From contig JAGAJB010000017.1 in assembly GCA_017626295.1 (NCBI GenBank), positions 1 through 64,000 of the forward strand: a stretch of 64,000 bases of DNA. Reading direction: 5' to 3'. This document shows, in pieces, positions 52,616 to 60,441 of this stretch. The DNA is from Clostridia bacterium (GTDB taxonomy: Bacteria > Bacillota > Clostridia > Oscillospirales > Acutalibacteraceae). The translations under genes and the position numbers were made by a program. Below the pieces are notes generated by a model. The model saw only the letters and a list, made by a program, of their open reading frames with translations. It did not search any database and was not told the DNA's origin. Within the stretch, counting starts at the first letter, position 1. The number at the start of each line of letters is the position of its first letter.

Positions 52616-52644
52616 TTGACATTCAATGCTATTTGTAATATAAT
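52616..52644 (+). promoter_or_regulatory. perfect consensus sigma-A promoter of the surface-protein gene
   Basis: TTGACA (52616-52621), 17-bp spacer, TATAAT (52639-52644), giving an 80-base leader. Both boxes and the spacer match consensus, so expression is probably high. Confidence 0.88.
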
Positions 52645-52728
52645 CTCTTTAGGCTATAAGTGTCGCTATATCTATGCCCACGCGTTAGCAGAGGGTTTAA
52701 CCTCAAATTCATGTAAAGGAAGATATTA

Positions 52729-53805
52729 ATGAAGAAAGTTCTTGCGATTTTTCTTTCCGCACTTCTTATCTGCATCAGTCTTGCGCCGATGAGTCTTGCG
52801 GTTGCAGGTCCCGAACTCGCTACAAGAGTTATTGAGGGCAACTATTCAGAATCAGCCGGTCAGGTTGCTTCTGTTACAACAACTACTTTCACTGTTGTTG
52901 TTAAAGCACCCAGAGGTATTCAGAAACTCGTCGGTGTTAACTTATATTTTGAATTCGACCCCGCTGTTCTCAGCGTTGCAAAAGCAGGTTTGGCAGGTGC
53001 CGTTGATGCTGACGGTAACGTTACACCTAACTTTAACGGTCTTTTCGTTTCCGGTCTTAAATCCGGTACTGATAATCAGTACACTTTGGCTTGGGTTCCC
53101 TCCGGTGAAGGTGTTTCCAAAAACCAGGCAAGAGACCTTATCTACATAACCTTCAATGTTCTTGATACAACAAAGACTCAGACTTCTTTGAATCTTTACG
53201 TTGATGAGTTCCGTACTGATGACGGTAATGCTAATAACGATATTACAAAAACAATGCTTTTTGAAAACAGAATCGTTAACTTTGACTTGCCGGCTGATAC
53301 ACCTCCCGCAACAACAGTTCCCGAAACTGAAGCAGAGGGTGACGGAACAAGCACTTCTGACATCAACAAACTTCTTCAGATGATCAGAGATATGCTTAAC
53401 GGTAACGGCGTTACATTCGGCGATTTTGCTGATGCAATTGCAAATATGCTCGGTAACGCAGAACTTACCGATATTATCGAACAACTTGTTGACGGCAATA
53501 TTGATATTTCAGATTGGTTCCAGCAGATTCTTGCTGACCTCGGTCTTGACTTCGGTTCATTTGAAGACATCCTTAATAAGATAATCGAGTTTATTAAGAG
53601 TCTTTTCGATAAAGACGGTGACGATACAACAGCAGTAGCAACAACTTCTGCAAACGCAGGCCCCGGTTCTGCTTCTACAACTGCGGCAGGTTCTTCACAA
53701 GGCTCTGAGAAAACAGGCGATATGGGCGTTGCTCTTGCAGCAACAGTTTGCGTAGCAGCAAGCGCAGCATTCGTTCTTACAAGAAAGAAAAAAGAAACAG
53801 TTTAA
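52729..53805 (+). CDS. secreted cohesin-like surface protein with a KTGD-type wall/membrane tail
   Basis: 358 residues: signal peptide (ends near SLAVAG), a cohesin/CBM-like beta-sandwich (about 30-185; VGVNLYFEFDPAVLSV), an acidic helical segment rich in D/N (205-290), a Ser/Thr/Ala linker, then EKTGDMGVALAATVC with one membrane helix and RKKKE. The tail resembles a sortase-like or anchor signal. A perfect promoter suggests an abundant surface protein; true cohesin activity is unproven. Confidence 0.75.
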   Translation: MKKVLAIFLSALLICISLAPMSLAVAGPELATRVIEGNYSESAGQVASVTTTTFTVVVKAPRGIQKLVGVNLYFEFDPAVLSVAKAGLAGAVDADGNVTPNFNGLFVSGLKSGTDNQYTLAWVPSGEGVSKNQARDLIYITFNVLDTTKTQTSLNLYVDEFRTDDGNANNDITKTMLFENRIVNFDLPADTPPATTVPETEAEGDGTSTSDINKLLQMIRDMLNGNGVTFGDFADAIANMLGNAELTDIIEQLVDGNIDISDWFQQILADLGLDFGSFEDILNKIIEFIKSLFDKDGDDTTAVATTSANAGPGSASTTAAGSSQGSEKTGDMGVALAATVCVAASAAFVLTRKKKETV

Positions 53806-53838
53806 TAAACGAAATCGCAAGTTCGCAATAAAACTATA

Positions 53839-53873
53839 AAACTCCGTTCAGAAATGAACGGAGTTTATTTTGT
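53839..53873 (+). terminator. terminator of the cohesin-like gene
   Basis: Twelve-bp perfect stem (53839-53850 with 53855-53866), loop GAAA, followed by ATTTTGTT. Confidence 0.85.
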
Positions 53874-53880
53874 TATGTGA

Positions 53881-53923
53881 TAAATAAAAAAGCCTTAAAT
53901 TTCACAGGAAATTTAAGGCTTTT
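53881..53923 (-). terminator. terminator of the gene at 53940-54839
   Basis: Sixteen-bp perfect stem (53888-53903 with 53908-53923), loop ACAG, followed on the minus strand by TTTATTTA. It works in both directions. Confidence 0.85.
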
Positions 53924-53939
53924 GATAATTATAAGCGCT

Positions 53940-54839
53940 TTACATACCCATCATTGAGGAGAAAAGACCTTTTTTCTTTTGTTTTTTAGGTTTGTAAAGA
54001 GGTGGGTTTTCAAGACGCATTCTTGCGCTTTTGCTTTTTGAAAGAAAAGAGATAACTTCGTTTACAGGCTCTGACATTGTATCGCTGAAGTAACTCTGAG
54101 CATTTTCAAGAAGTTCGGGATTTGCCGCAATAGAACTGCCGAGGATTGTAACGGCAACAAGGCTTTGAGTATCGTTTGTGCCATCCTCATAAATATCATT
54201 GAGCAAATTGAAAAGTTTGCGCATTTTGATTTTATCATTTTCGCGTATTGTATCAATAACAATAGCATTACCGTGGTTTACGAAGAAATCTTCTGCAAGG
54301 AATTCGCCATAAGTGTCAACGTTGTTTTTGTACTCATCGCGAAGTTCGGGATAGATAGTGGTGAAACGGCTGCCCAAAGTGTTTGCATCGTAAGCCATAG
54401 CACCGCTTTTTGCCTGTGTTCTTGAAACAGGTGTGGGCATTTTTTTGCCGCTGTGCTGAGATTTTCCTGAGAAGGTTTTGTCAAACGTTTCGTTATATTC
54501 TTCGTAAATGTATTTTAAGTCTTTCTCGTTGAATGTTTCAAGGTCAAGAAGAGAAAGTGAAACACGGTTCATATCGTCATCGGGTGTGTCGCTTTCGTCA
54601 GCACGTGCACAGAAGAGAGCGAGTTTATCGCCGTCAAGTTCCATTCTTACACGGCCTTTTTCACCGCGGTACATAATAACCGATTTTTTACCTACGGTTG
54701 AAACGGGAAGTTCGGGCGGTCTGACACCTTCGGGATATTCAACCTTAAAATCTAATTCGGTGAGTTTTCCCTCTATACCTTTTAAAATAAGTTCAAGAGC
54801 ATTGTTGAGTTCAAGCACTGTTAAGTACCTCGCATTCAT
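53940..54839 (-). CDS. conserved clostridial protein of unknown function
   Basis: 299 residues, soluble. An N-terminal beta-rich half (VEYPEGVRPPELPVS, KSVIMYRGEKGRVRMELDG) is joined by a basic linker to an all-helical half (TTIYPELRDEYKNNV, KLFNLLNDIYEDGTND) ending in KKQKKKGLFSSMMGM. The ribosome site is poor, so the start may be a few codons later. I recognise no domain. It lies downstream of tex on the same strand. Confidence 0.72.
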   Translation of the reverse strand: MNARYLTVLELNNALELILKGIEGKLTELDFKVEYPEGVRPPELPVSTVGKKSVIMYRGEKGRVRMELDGDKLALFCARADESDTPDDDMNRVSLSLLDLETFNEKDLKYIYEEYNETFDKTFSGKSQHSGKKMPTPVSRTQAKSGAMAYDANTLGSRFTTIYPELRDEYKNNVDTYGEFLAEDFFVNHGNAIVIDTIRENDKIKMRKLFNLLNDIYEDGTNDTQSLVAVTILGSSIAANPELLENAQSYFSDTMSEPVNEVISFLSKSKSARMRLENPPLYKPKKQKKKGLFSSMMGM

Positions 54840-54897
54840 TAAAAATCCAATAAATTATAACATAAAGAAATTTGTTTGTAAAGTTATTGCAGATATA

Positions 54898-57048
54898 TTA
54901 TTGAATACCTTTCATAGTTAAGGAAATTCGTTTCTTTTGAGGCTCTACTGAAAGAACTTTAACTTTAACAACTTCACCAACCTTAAGAACTTCTGAGGGG
55001 TGTTTTATAAAACGGTCACAAATCTGTGAAATGTGAACAAGACCGTCCTGATGAACACCTATATCAACGAATACGCCGAAGTCAATAACATTACGGACAG
55101 TACCTGTAAGTTCCATACCTTCTTTTAAATCGTTCATATCCATAATATCGGTACGAAGCATGGGCTTGGGAAGTTCGTCACGAATATCTCTGCCGGGTTT
55201 TTCGAGTTCACCTATAATATCGGTAAGTGTGGGTGTACCTACACCGCATTCTTCTGCGGCTTTAGCGATACCGTAATCTTTAACCTTTCCGCCAATTCCC
55301 GAAGCACCTTGTTCGGCAACGTCTTTTTGAGAATATCCGAAAATGTCAAGAAGTTTCTTTGCCGCGTCATAACTTTCAGGGTGAACACCTGTATTATCAA
55401 GGGCGGTTTTACCTTTAGGTATTCTTAAAAAGCCTGCGCACTGTTGGAATGCCTTGGGTCCGAGACCTCTAACTTTTTTAAGTTCTGTTCTGGAGGTGAA
55501 AGCACCGTTCTCCTCGCGGTATGCCACAATATTTTTTGCAGTTGATGCGCTTACACCTGCAATGTATTTAAGAAGTGAAACGGATGCGGTGTTGAGATCT
55601 ACACCTACGGAGTTTACGCAGTCCTCAACAACACCCGAAAGAGATTCTTCAAGTCTTGCAGGGGGAACATCGTGCTGATATTGACCAACGCCGATGCTTT
55701 TGGGTTCAATTTTAACAAGTTCTGAAAGCGGGTCTTGAAGTCGTCTTGCAATGGAAACTGCGGAACGAACAGAAACATCGAAGTCGGGGAATTCTTCCGC
55801 ACCGAGTTTTGAGGCAGAGTAAACAGAAGCACCCGCTTCGTTTACTACCATATAAGATACAGAGCGTGAAGATTTTTTTATTGTGTCTGCGATGAAAATT
55901 TCACTTTCTTTACTTGCGGTTCCGTTACCAATTGAAATGCAATCTATTTTATATTTGTCAATAAGTTCAAGAACTCTTTTTTCAGATTCTTCGATTTTTG
56001 ACTGCGGGGGTGTGGGGTAGATAACGCCTGTGAAAAGTACACGACTGTTGCCGTCAACTACTGCCAATTTGCAACCTGTTCTGTAAGCAGGGTCAACTGC
56101 AAGAACTGTTTTGTTTTTAATGGGCGGTTGCATTAAAAGAGGTTTTAAGTTACTGCCGAACATTTTAATTGCCTGTTCGTCCGCTTTTTCAGTAAGGTTA
56201 CTTCTTGTTTCTCTTTCAAGAGAGGGGAATATAAGTCTTGAGTAACTGTCTTCGGCTGCGGCTTTGCAAAAATCTGTGGAAGAACTGCCTTCTTTTATGA
56301 AAAGTTGATTAAGAAGCGAAAGTGCGGTTTCTTCTTCAACTTCTACACTTACCTTTAAGAAACCTTCTTTCTCACCACGGTTAATTGCAAGAATACGGTG
56401 TGAGGGAATTTTTGCAACAGGTTCGGAGTATTCGTAATACATAGCGTAAACGCTGTCCTCTTCCGTTTTTGCAACAGACTTTATAAGACCGCGTTTTGCG
56501 ATAAGGTCTTTGAGAACTTTTCTTCCGTCGGGTGAATCTGAAATAAGTTCTGCAATAATATCTGAAGCACCTTGAAGCGCATCCTCGACGGTTTCAACAC
56601 CTTTTTCAGCATCAACATAGTCTTTCGCTACTTCGTTTAAATCTACACCTTTTAAAGTGAAGGAGAAAAGTAGTTCTGCCAAAGGCTCAAGACCTTTTTC
56701 TTTCGCAACGGAAGCGCGGGTTTTTCTTTTTTGTTTATAGGGTCTGTAAATATCTTCTACTTCCGCCAAAGTAACAGCGGCAGCCACTGCTTCGGAAATT
56801 TCTTCTGTTAATTTTCCCTGTTCTTCTATTGAAGATAAAACTTCCTCCTTGCGTTTTTCAAGGTTTCTCAAATATGTGAGTCGGTCGTTAATATCTCTTA
56901 ATTTTTGGTCATCGCACGAACCTGTCATTTCTTTTCTGTATCGGGCAATAAAAGGGATTGTGTTGCCGTCATCAATGAGTTCAACGATGTTTTTTATGTG
57001 GAGTTCGCTTACTGCGAATTCGGAACATAAGTTTTTTAAAATGTCCAT
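54898..57048 (-). CDS. tex: Tex-like RNA-binding transcription accessory protein
   Basis: 716 residues starting MDILKNLCSEF at 57048 (AAGGAAG upstream). Domain order is normal for Tex: N-terminal helical domain with IPFIARYRKEMTG, YqgF/RNase H-like domain (VLAVDPAYRTGCKLAVVDG), helix-hairpin-helix repeats (NTASVSLLKYIAGVS, LKKVRGLGPKAFQQ), and a C-terminal S1 domain (GTVRNVIDFGVFVDIG). It binds nucleic acid and is widespread in bacteria. Confidence 0.95.
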   Translation of the reverse strand: MDILKNLCSEFAVSELHIKNIVELIDDGNTIPFIARYRKEMTGSCDDQKLRDINDRLTYLRNLEKRKEEVLSSIEEQGKLTEEISEAVAAAVTLAEVEDIYRPYKQKRKTRASVAKEKGLEPLAELLFSFTLKGVDLNEVAKDYVDAEKGVETVEDALQGASDIIAELISDSPDGRKVLKDLIAKRGLIKSVAKTEEDSVYAMYYEYSEPVAKIPSHRILAINRGEKEGFLKVSVEVEEETALSLLNQLFIKEGSSSTDFCKAAAEDSYSRLIFPSLERETRSNLTEKADEQAIKMFGSNLKPLLMQPPIKNKTVLAVDPAYRTGCKLAVVDGNSRVLFTGVIYPTPPQSKIEESEKRVLELIDKYKIDCISIGNGTASKESEIFIADTIKKSSRSVSYMVVNEAGASVYSASKLGAEEFPDFDVSVRSAVSIARRLQDPLSELVKIEPKSIGVGQYQHDVPPARLEESLSGVVEDCVNSVGVDLNTASVSLLKYIAGVSASTAKNIVAYREENGAFTSRTELKKVRGLGPKAFQQCAGFLRIPKGKTALDNTGVHPESYDAAKKLLDIFGYSQKDVAEQGASGIGGKVKDYGIAKAAEECGVGTPTLTDIIGELEKPGRDIRDELPKPMLRTDIMDMNDLKEGMELTGTVRNVIDFGVFVDIGVHQDGLVHISQICDRFIKHPSEVLKVGEVVKVKVLSVEPQKKRISLTMKGIQ

Positions 57049-57279
57049 AGTATCTTCCTTTATATAATAATGTATATATAATAACATATTTACAGTGAAA
57101 TGTCACTCAAAAACATTTAAAAGTTATTTTAGTCAAGTGGACTTCAAAAAAGGCAATTTTTTAAAGGAAAAACCAATTTGTTCACAATTTGTTTACAAAG
57201 TTGTGAAATTGATGCAATATTGATATGTTATATAAAGTATAGACAATTTGATTGCTTAATCATTTCATTTTCTCTTTCC

Positions 57280-57319
57280 AAAGATTTGATCCCTCGCTTA
57301 GGCGGGGGATTAAGTCTTT
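57280..57319. repeat. 18-bp hairpin of unknown role
   Basis: 57280-57297 pairs with 57302-57319 (three G-U), loop TTAG. The GC-rich tip CCCTCGC/GCGGGGG sits on an A/T-rich base. It has only four T on the plus side, so it is not a standard terminator. It may be a small RNA or a dispersed repeat. Confidence 0.5.
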
Positions 57320-57326
57320 TGTGACA

Positions 57327-57361
57327 TGAAAAGCACATCTGATTTTCAGATGTGCTTTTTA
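57327..57361 (-). terminator. terminator of the glycyl radical enzyme operon
   Basis: Fourteen-bp perfect stem (57329-57342 with 57346-57359), loop TTT, with T-runs built into both ends. Lies 3 bp after the last operon gene. Confidence 0.82.
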
Positions 57362-58012
57362 CTATAACTTGTTTACATAATCAAGAAGTCTTTGGGGCGG
57401 TTTTAGTGAGTCGGTTACTGTATCTTTTCTGAAAATAAGGTCGAGGAAGAAAAGTTCGTCTGCTTTTACTATCGCTTTTATACGTTTAATAAGTTTTTCG
57501 CACAACTCATCATTTTCTTCTTTTTGAGCCATTATCAGTGAGCCTATATTTTCATAAATTCTGTCTTTACGAAGTCCTAAATCAATTTCGCCGTAACTAA
57601 GTTTTAATTCTTTCTCCATTTCTTCGGAGTAAGAAAAGTTATCTCTCAATAAAAGTACGCGAAGTAAAATCGAATGCACACCGCCGAACTGTATATTGTT
57701 AAGTTCGTATTTTTTGTAGTTGGTGTATGCTTTTACGTAATCCTGCAGATGAAGTTCATAAAGTTCGCCGAGACGGTAATAAATCAATGCTTTGCTGTTA
57801 TTATCCTCTACATCGAAAAAATGCTGAGTAGCGTAAATAAGAACAGTTTCGGCACATTTTAAATTAGTGTCGTTGCCGTGATTCATTATAGTCTTTGCTA
57901 CCTCAAAAATTATTTGGCATTTATCATCGTCAGAATAGTCTTTTAATGCTTCCAGGAAATTGTTTGTAATTTTCGTTGACCATGATTTAGTTTTTAAAAA
58001 TTTGTCAATCAT
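57362..58012 (-). CDS. helical-repeat (TPR-like) protein, last gene of the GRE operon
   Basis: 216 residues, all helical. ALIYYRLGELYELHLQDYVK and the helices around it look TPR-like. It has no catalytic motif. It starts 2 bp after the isomerase-like gene and shares the operon terminator. Its link with sugar metabolism is unclear. Confidence 0.65.
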   Translation of the reverse strand: MIDKFLKTKSWSTKITNNFLEALKDYSDDDKCQIIFEVAKTIMNHGNDTNLKCAETVLIYATQHFFDVEDNNSKALIYYRLGELYELHLQDYVKAYTNYKKYELNNIQFGGVHSILLRVLLLRDNFSYSEEMEKELKLSYGEIDLGLRKDRIYENIGSLIMAQKEENDELCEKLIKRIKAIVKADELFFLDLIFRKDTVTDSLKPPQRLLDYVNKL

Positions 58013-58014
58013 AG

Positions 58015-59073
58015 TTAAACCTCCGGAGGAATACAGGCAGCAAGAGTCAGTTCGCTGTCACTTTGTACAGTGTATTTTCCTTCGCAAGAATAGGGCATAA
58101 AGAAATAATCGCCTTTTTTAATATCTTTTTCGTAGCCGTCGCCTGTAAGTTTTCCTGCGCCTTCCGTAACAACATATACACAAGGTGCGGGAAGTTTTTC
58201 GGTTTTGCCACCGTTAACTATATAGCGTTCAACACCGAAGCAGGGAGTATCGTCTTTACCGATAAGACATTCTTTTTTGCAACCGTCATTTTCGTAAATG
58301 ATTTCAGGTGTTTTTTTGCATTCTTTTTCTACTTTTTCCAAGTTATAAGAATAATCAAAAACACTTAAGGCGGTTTCTTTTTCAAGAGTTAAATACATTT
58401 CGCGTTCGGAAAGTCTGTAATCACCGCACCAACGCTCAGGTTGAATTGTAAAGTCGGTAGGCTCCTGAACTTCGAGGATAAGGCAACCGTAACCGATAGC
58501 GTGAACAGCCTTTGCAGGTATAAAATAAACGTCACCGGGTTTTACGGGGATTTTATTTAGAAGTCTTTCCATAGCGGTTTTGTCAGTTTCTGCATCATCT
58601 ACCGCTTTTTCAAAATCCTCTTTTGTAACGCCATCTTTGAAGCCGAAATAAATAGATGCACCTTCTCTGGTAGCAAGTACAAGCCATGATTCCGCTTTAC
58701 CGAATTCAGAATTAAAATTCTTTCTTGAAAACGCTTTATCGGGATGAGCCTGTACAGGTAAGCGTATTGCAGAATCAAGCGCCTTAACGAGAACGTCAAG
58801 ACCTTTTCTGCCACCCAACATAAGTTCTCTTTGTTGGTCTATAAGTTCGTTGAAATGTATATCTGTACCTTTTATTGTGGAAAGTCCCTCAAATTCATCG
58901 GTACTGCCTTCATTAAGTGCTTTGGTGGACGAGCATATCCATTCCTCAGGGTAAAAACTGTCCTGACTGTCATCACCGAAAAATTCAGAAAAAAGTTTTC
59001 CGCCTGTGTATACTCTGAAAACTCTGTTCTTTTCAAAAAATACAGGTTGGGATGCTAATTTTACCGTATCCAT
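58015..59073 (-). CDS. mannose-6-phosphate isomerase-like (class I) cupin enzyme
   Basis: 352 residues. RLPVQAHPDKAFSRKNF holds the metal-binding His pair; later GDVYFIPAKAVHAIG and LILEVQEPTDFTIQPERW are characteristic of type I phosphomannose isomerases, followed by a second cupin barrel. The expected substrate is a hexose-6-phosphate, but the gene context with a glycyl radical enzyme hints at another sugar. It lies 3 bp from the kinase gene. Confidence 0.82.
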   Translation of the reverse strand: MDTVKLASQPVFFEKNRVFRVYTGGKLFSEFFGDDSQDSFYPEEWICSSTKALNEGSTDEFEGLSTIKGTDIHFNELIDQQRELMLGGRKGLDVLVKALDSAIRLPVQAHPDKAFSRKNFNSEFGKAESWLVLATREGASIYFGFKDGVTKEDFEKAVDDAETDKTAMERLLNKIPVKPGDVYFIPAKAVHAIGYGCLILEVQEPTDFTIQPERWCGDYRLSEREMYLTLEKETALSVFDYSYNLEKVEKECKKTPEIIYENDGCKKECLIGKDDTPCFGVERYIVNGGKTEKLPAPCVYVVTEGAGKLTGDGYEKDIKKGDYFFMPYSCEGKYTVQSDSELTLAACIPPEV

Positions 59074-59076
59074 AAT

Positions 59077-60438
59077 TCACCTCAAAAGAGCATCTTGCGA
59101 TGCTTTAATGTTTTTAAATATTCCGCTTGCGGCACCTGCGAAAACACAAGCACCGATTGCCGCCTCTTCGGAGTGTAAGGGGAGTTCGCAGGGGAGAGAA
59201 AAATCACGGCTGAAAATTTCACGCCAGATTTCACTTTTTCTTAAACCGTTACCCGAACACACCATTTTTTCGGTAGTAAAAGTCAAAAGTTTCTCTGCCT
59301 CGCTGTACATTGTTTTAAGTTCTTTTGAAACGCCCTTTAAAACTCCGCATATAAGTTTTTCGGGTGTGAAATTCTCTGTTCCTATGTTTTCGATACTACC
59401 GCGTTTTGACGGATTTTCACGGCTACCGCAAAACTCACAACTGACAGTGAGTTCGTCTGTAAGCGAGAACACGTTTTCAGAGAGTTTATCCATCTTTTTA
59501 TACAGGTTATCCGCTGAACCGCCGAGCATCTCGGCACACAAAGCAAAAAAGTTCTTCAGTATTGCATACGCTCTGCCACCGCAAAGGGAAGAACCGACGA
59601 AGATATATTCGCTGTCGGTTAAAGGTCTTATTTCACCACAAGAGGGAGCAATTGTGCTGTGAGTAACGAATGAAACCTGGCTTCCTGTTCCCACGTTTAC
59701 AAGAACACTTTTTTCGGGTTCTGCTACGGAGCCTAAGAAACTCGCTTGATTATCACCGATAGCAACACTTACAGGGATACCGTCGGGAAGAAAATCGCAG
59801 TTGGTTTCTCCCGCGAGGGAAGTGCTTTTTATAACTTCGGGAAGAAAATCTTTGCTGATACCTGCGGTATTCAAAGCGCTTTCGGAAAAGCAAAGTTTTT
59901 CTAAATCAAAGAAGCCGAGGCTTGCAGCGTCACTGGAGTGAGTAACAGGCTTTTTGCCTGTAAGAATACTTACAAGATAATCGTGAACAGTTGAAAGCAT
60001 AACAGCATTTTCGGGTACACGGTTATTTATAATGTTATAAAAATGCGTTGTAAGACCGAAGCCTGTGGCGGCTTTAATGCCTGTAATTTCTGTAAGATAT
60101 TCTGCGTATGTCTTTTTGTTTTTATATACTTCGTTACCGCGTTCATCCTGCCATATCATAAGAGGTGAGCAGGGTGAATTATTTTCATCAAGGTAAAGAA
60201 TACCGTGCATCTGCCCTGTAACGCCTATGGCATCGGGTACGATGTCACAGCAAACTTCTTTTACGGCGGTTTTTACAGTATTTATTATGGCTTTGGGGTC
60301 CTGAAGTTTTTCAAAAGATTCACCTTTTATGAAACTGTCATTTTTAAGAGTGCAACTTTTTACAATTTCTTTTTTATCCGTATTCAATACAAGGCAGGTA
60401 ACGGTGGTAGTGCCTATATCAATTCCTAAAATATTCAT
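59077..60438 (-). CDS. FGGY-family carbohydrate kinase (sedoheptulokinase-like)
   Basis: 453 residues with the ASKHA fold: phosphate 1 loop GIDIGTTTVTCLV, GVTGQMHGILYLDENN followed by IWQDERG, the catalytic Asp in AIGDNQASFLGS and VNVGTGSQVSF. QMHG...W.D.R is typical of sedoheptulokinase-like FGGY kinases, but the specificity is open. It overlaps no neighbour and lies 3 bp after the glycyl radical enzyme. It probably makes the phosphorylated substrate. Confidence 0.85.
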   Translation of the reverse strand: MNILGIDIGTTTVTCLVLNTDKKEIVKSCTLKNDSFIKGESFEKLQDPKAIINTVKTAVKEVCCDIVPDAIGVTGQMHGILYLDENNSPCSPLMIWQDERGNEVYKNKKTYAEYLTEITGIKAATGFGLTTHFYNIINNRVPENAVMLSTVHDYLVSILTGKKPVTHSSDAASLGFFDLEKLCFSESALNTAGISKDFLPEVIKSTSLAGETNCDFLPDGIPVSVAIGDNQASFLGSVAEPEKSVLVNVGTGSQVSFVTHSTIAPSCGEIRPLTDSEYIFVGSSLCGGRAYAILKNFFALCAEMLGGSADNLYKKMDKLSENVFSLTDELTVSCEFCGSRENPSKRGSIENIGTENFTPEKLICGVLKGVSKELKTMYSEAEKLLTFTTEKMVCSGNGLRKSEIWREIFSRDFSLPCELPLHSEEAAIGACVFAGAASGIFKNIKASQDALLR

Positions 60439-60441
60439 AAC

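Larger units (their letters stand above)
57049..57361. other. 313-bp intergenic space upstream of tex
   Basis: Contains the tex promoter region, a stable 18-bp hairpin (57280-57319) and the terminator of the upstream operon (57329-57359). I see no open frame in it. Confidence 0.5.
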
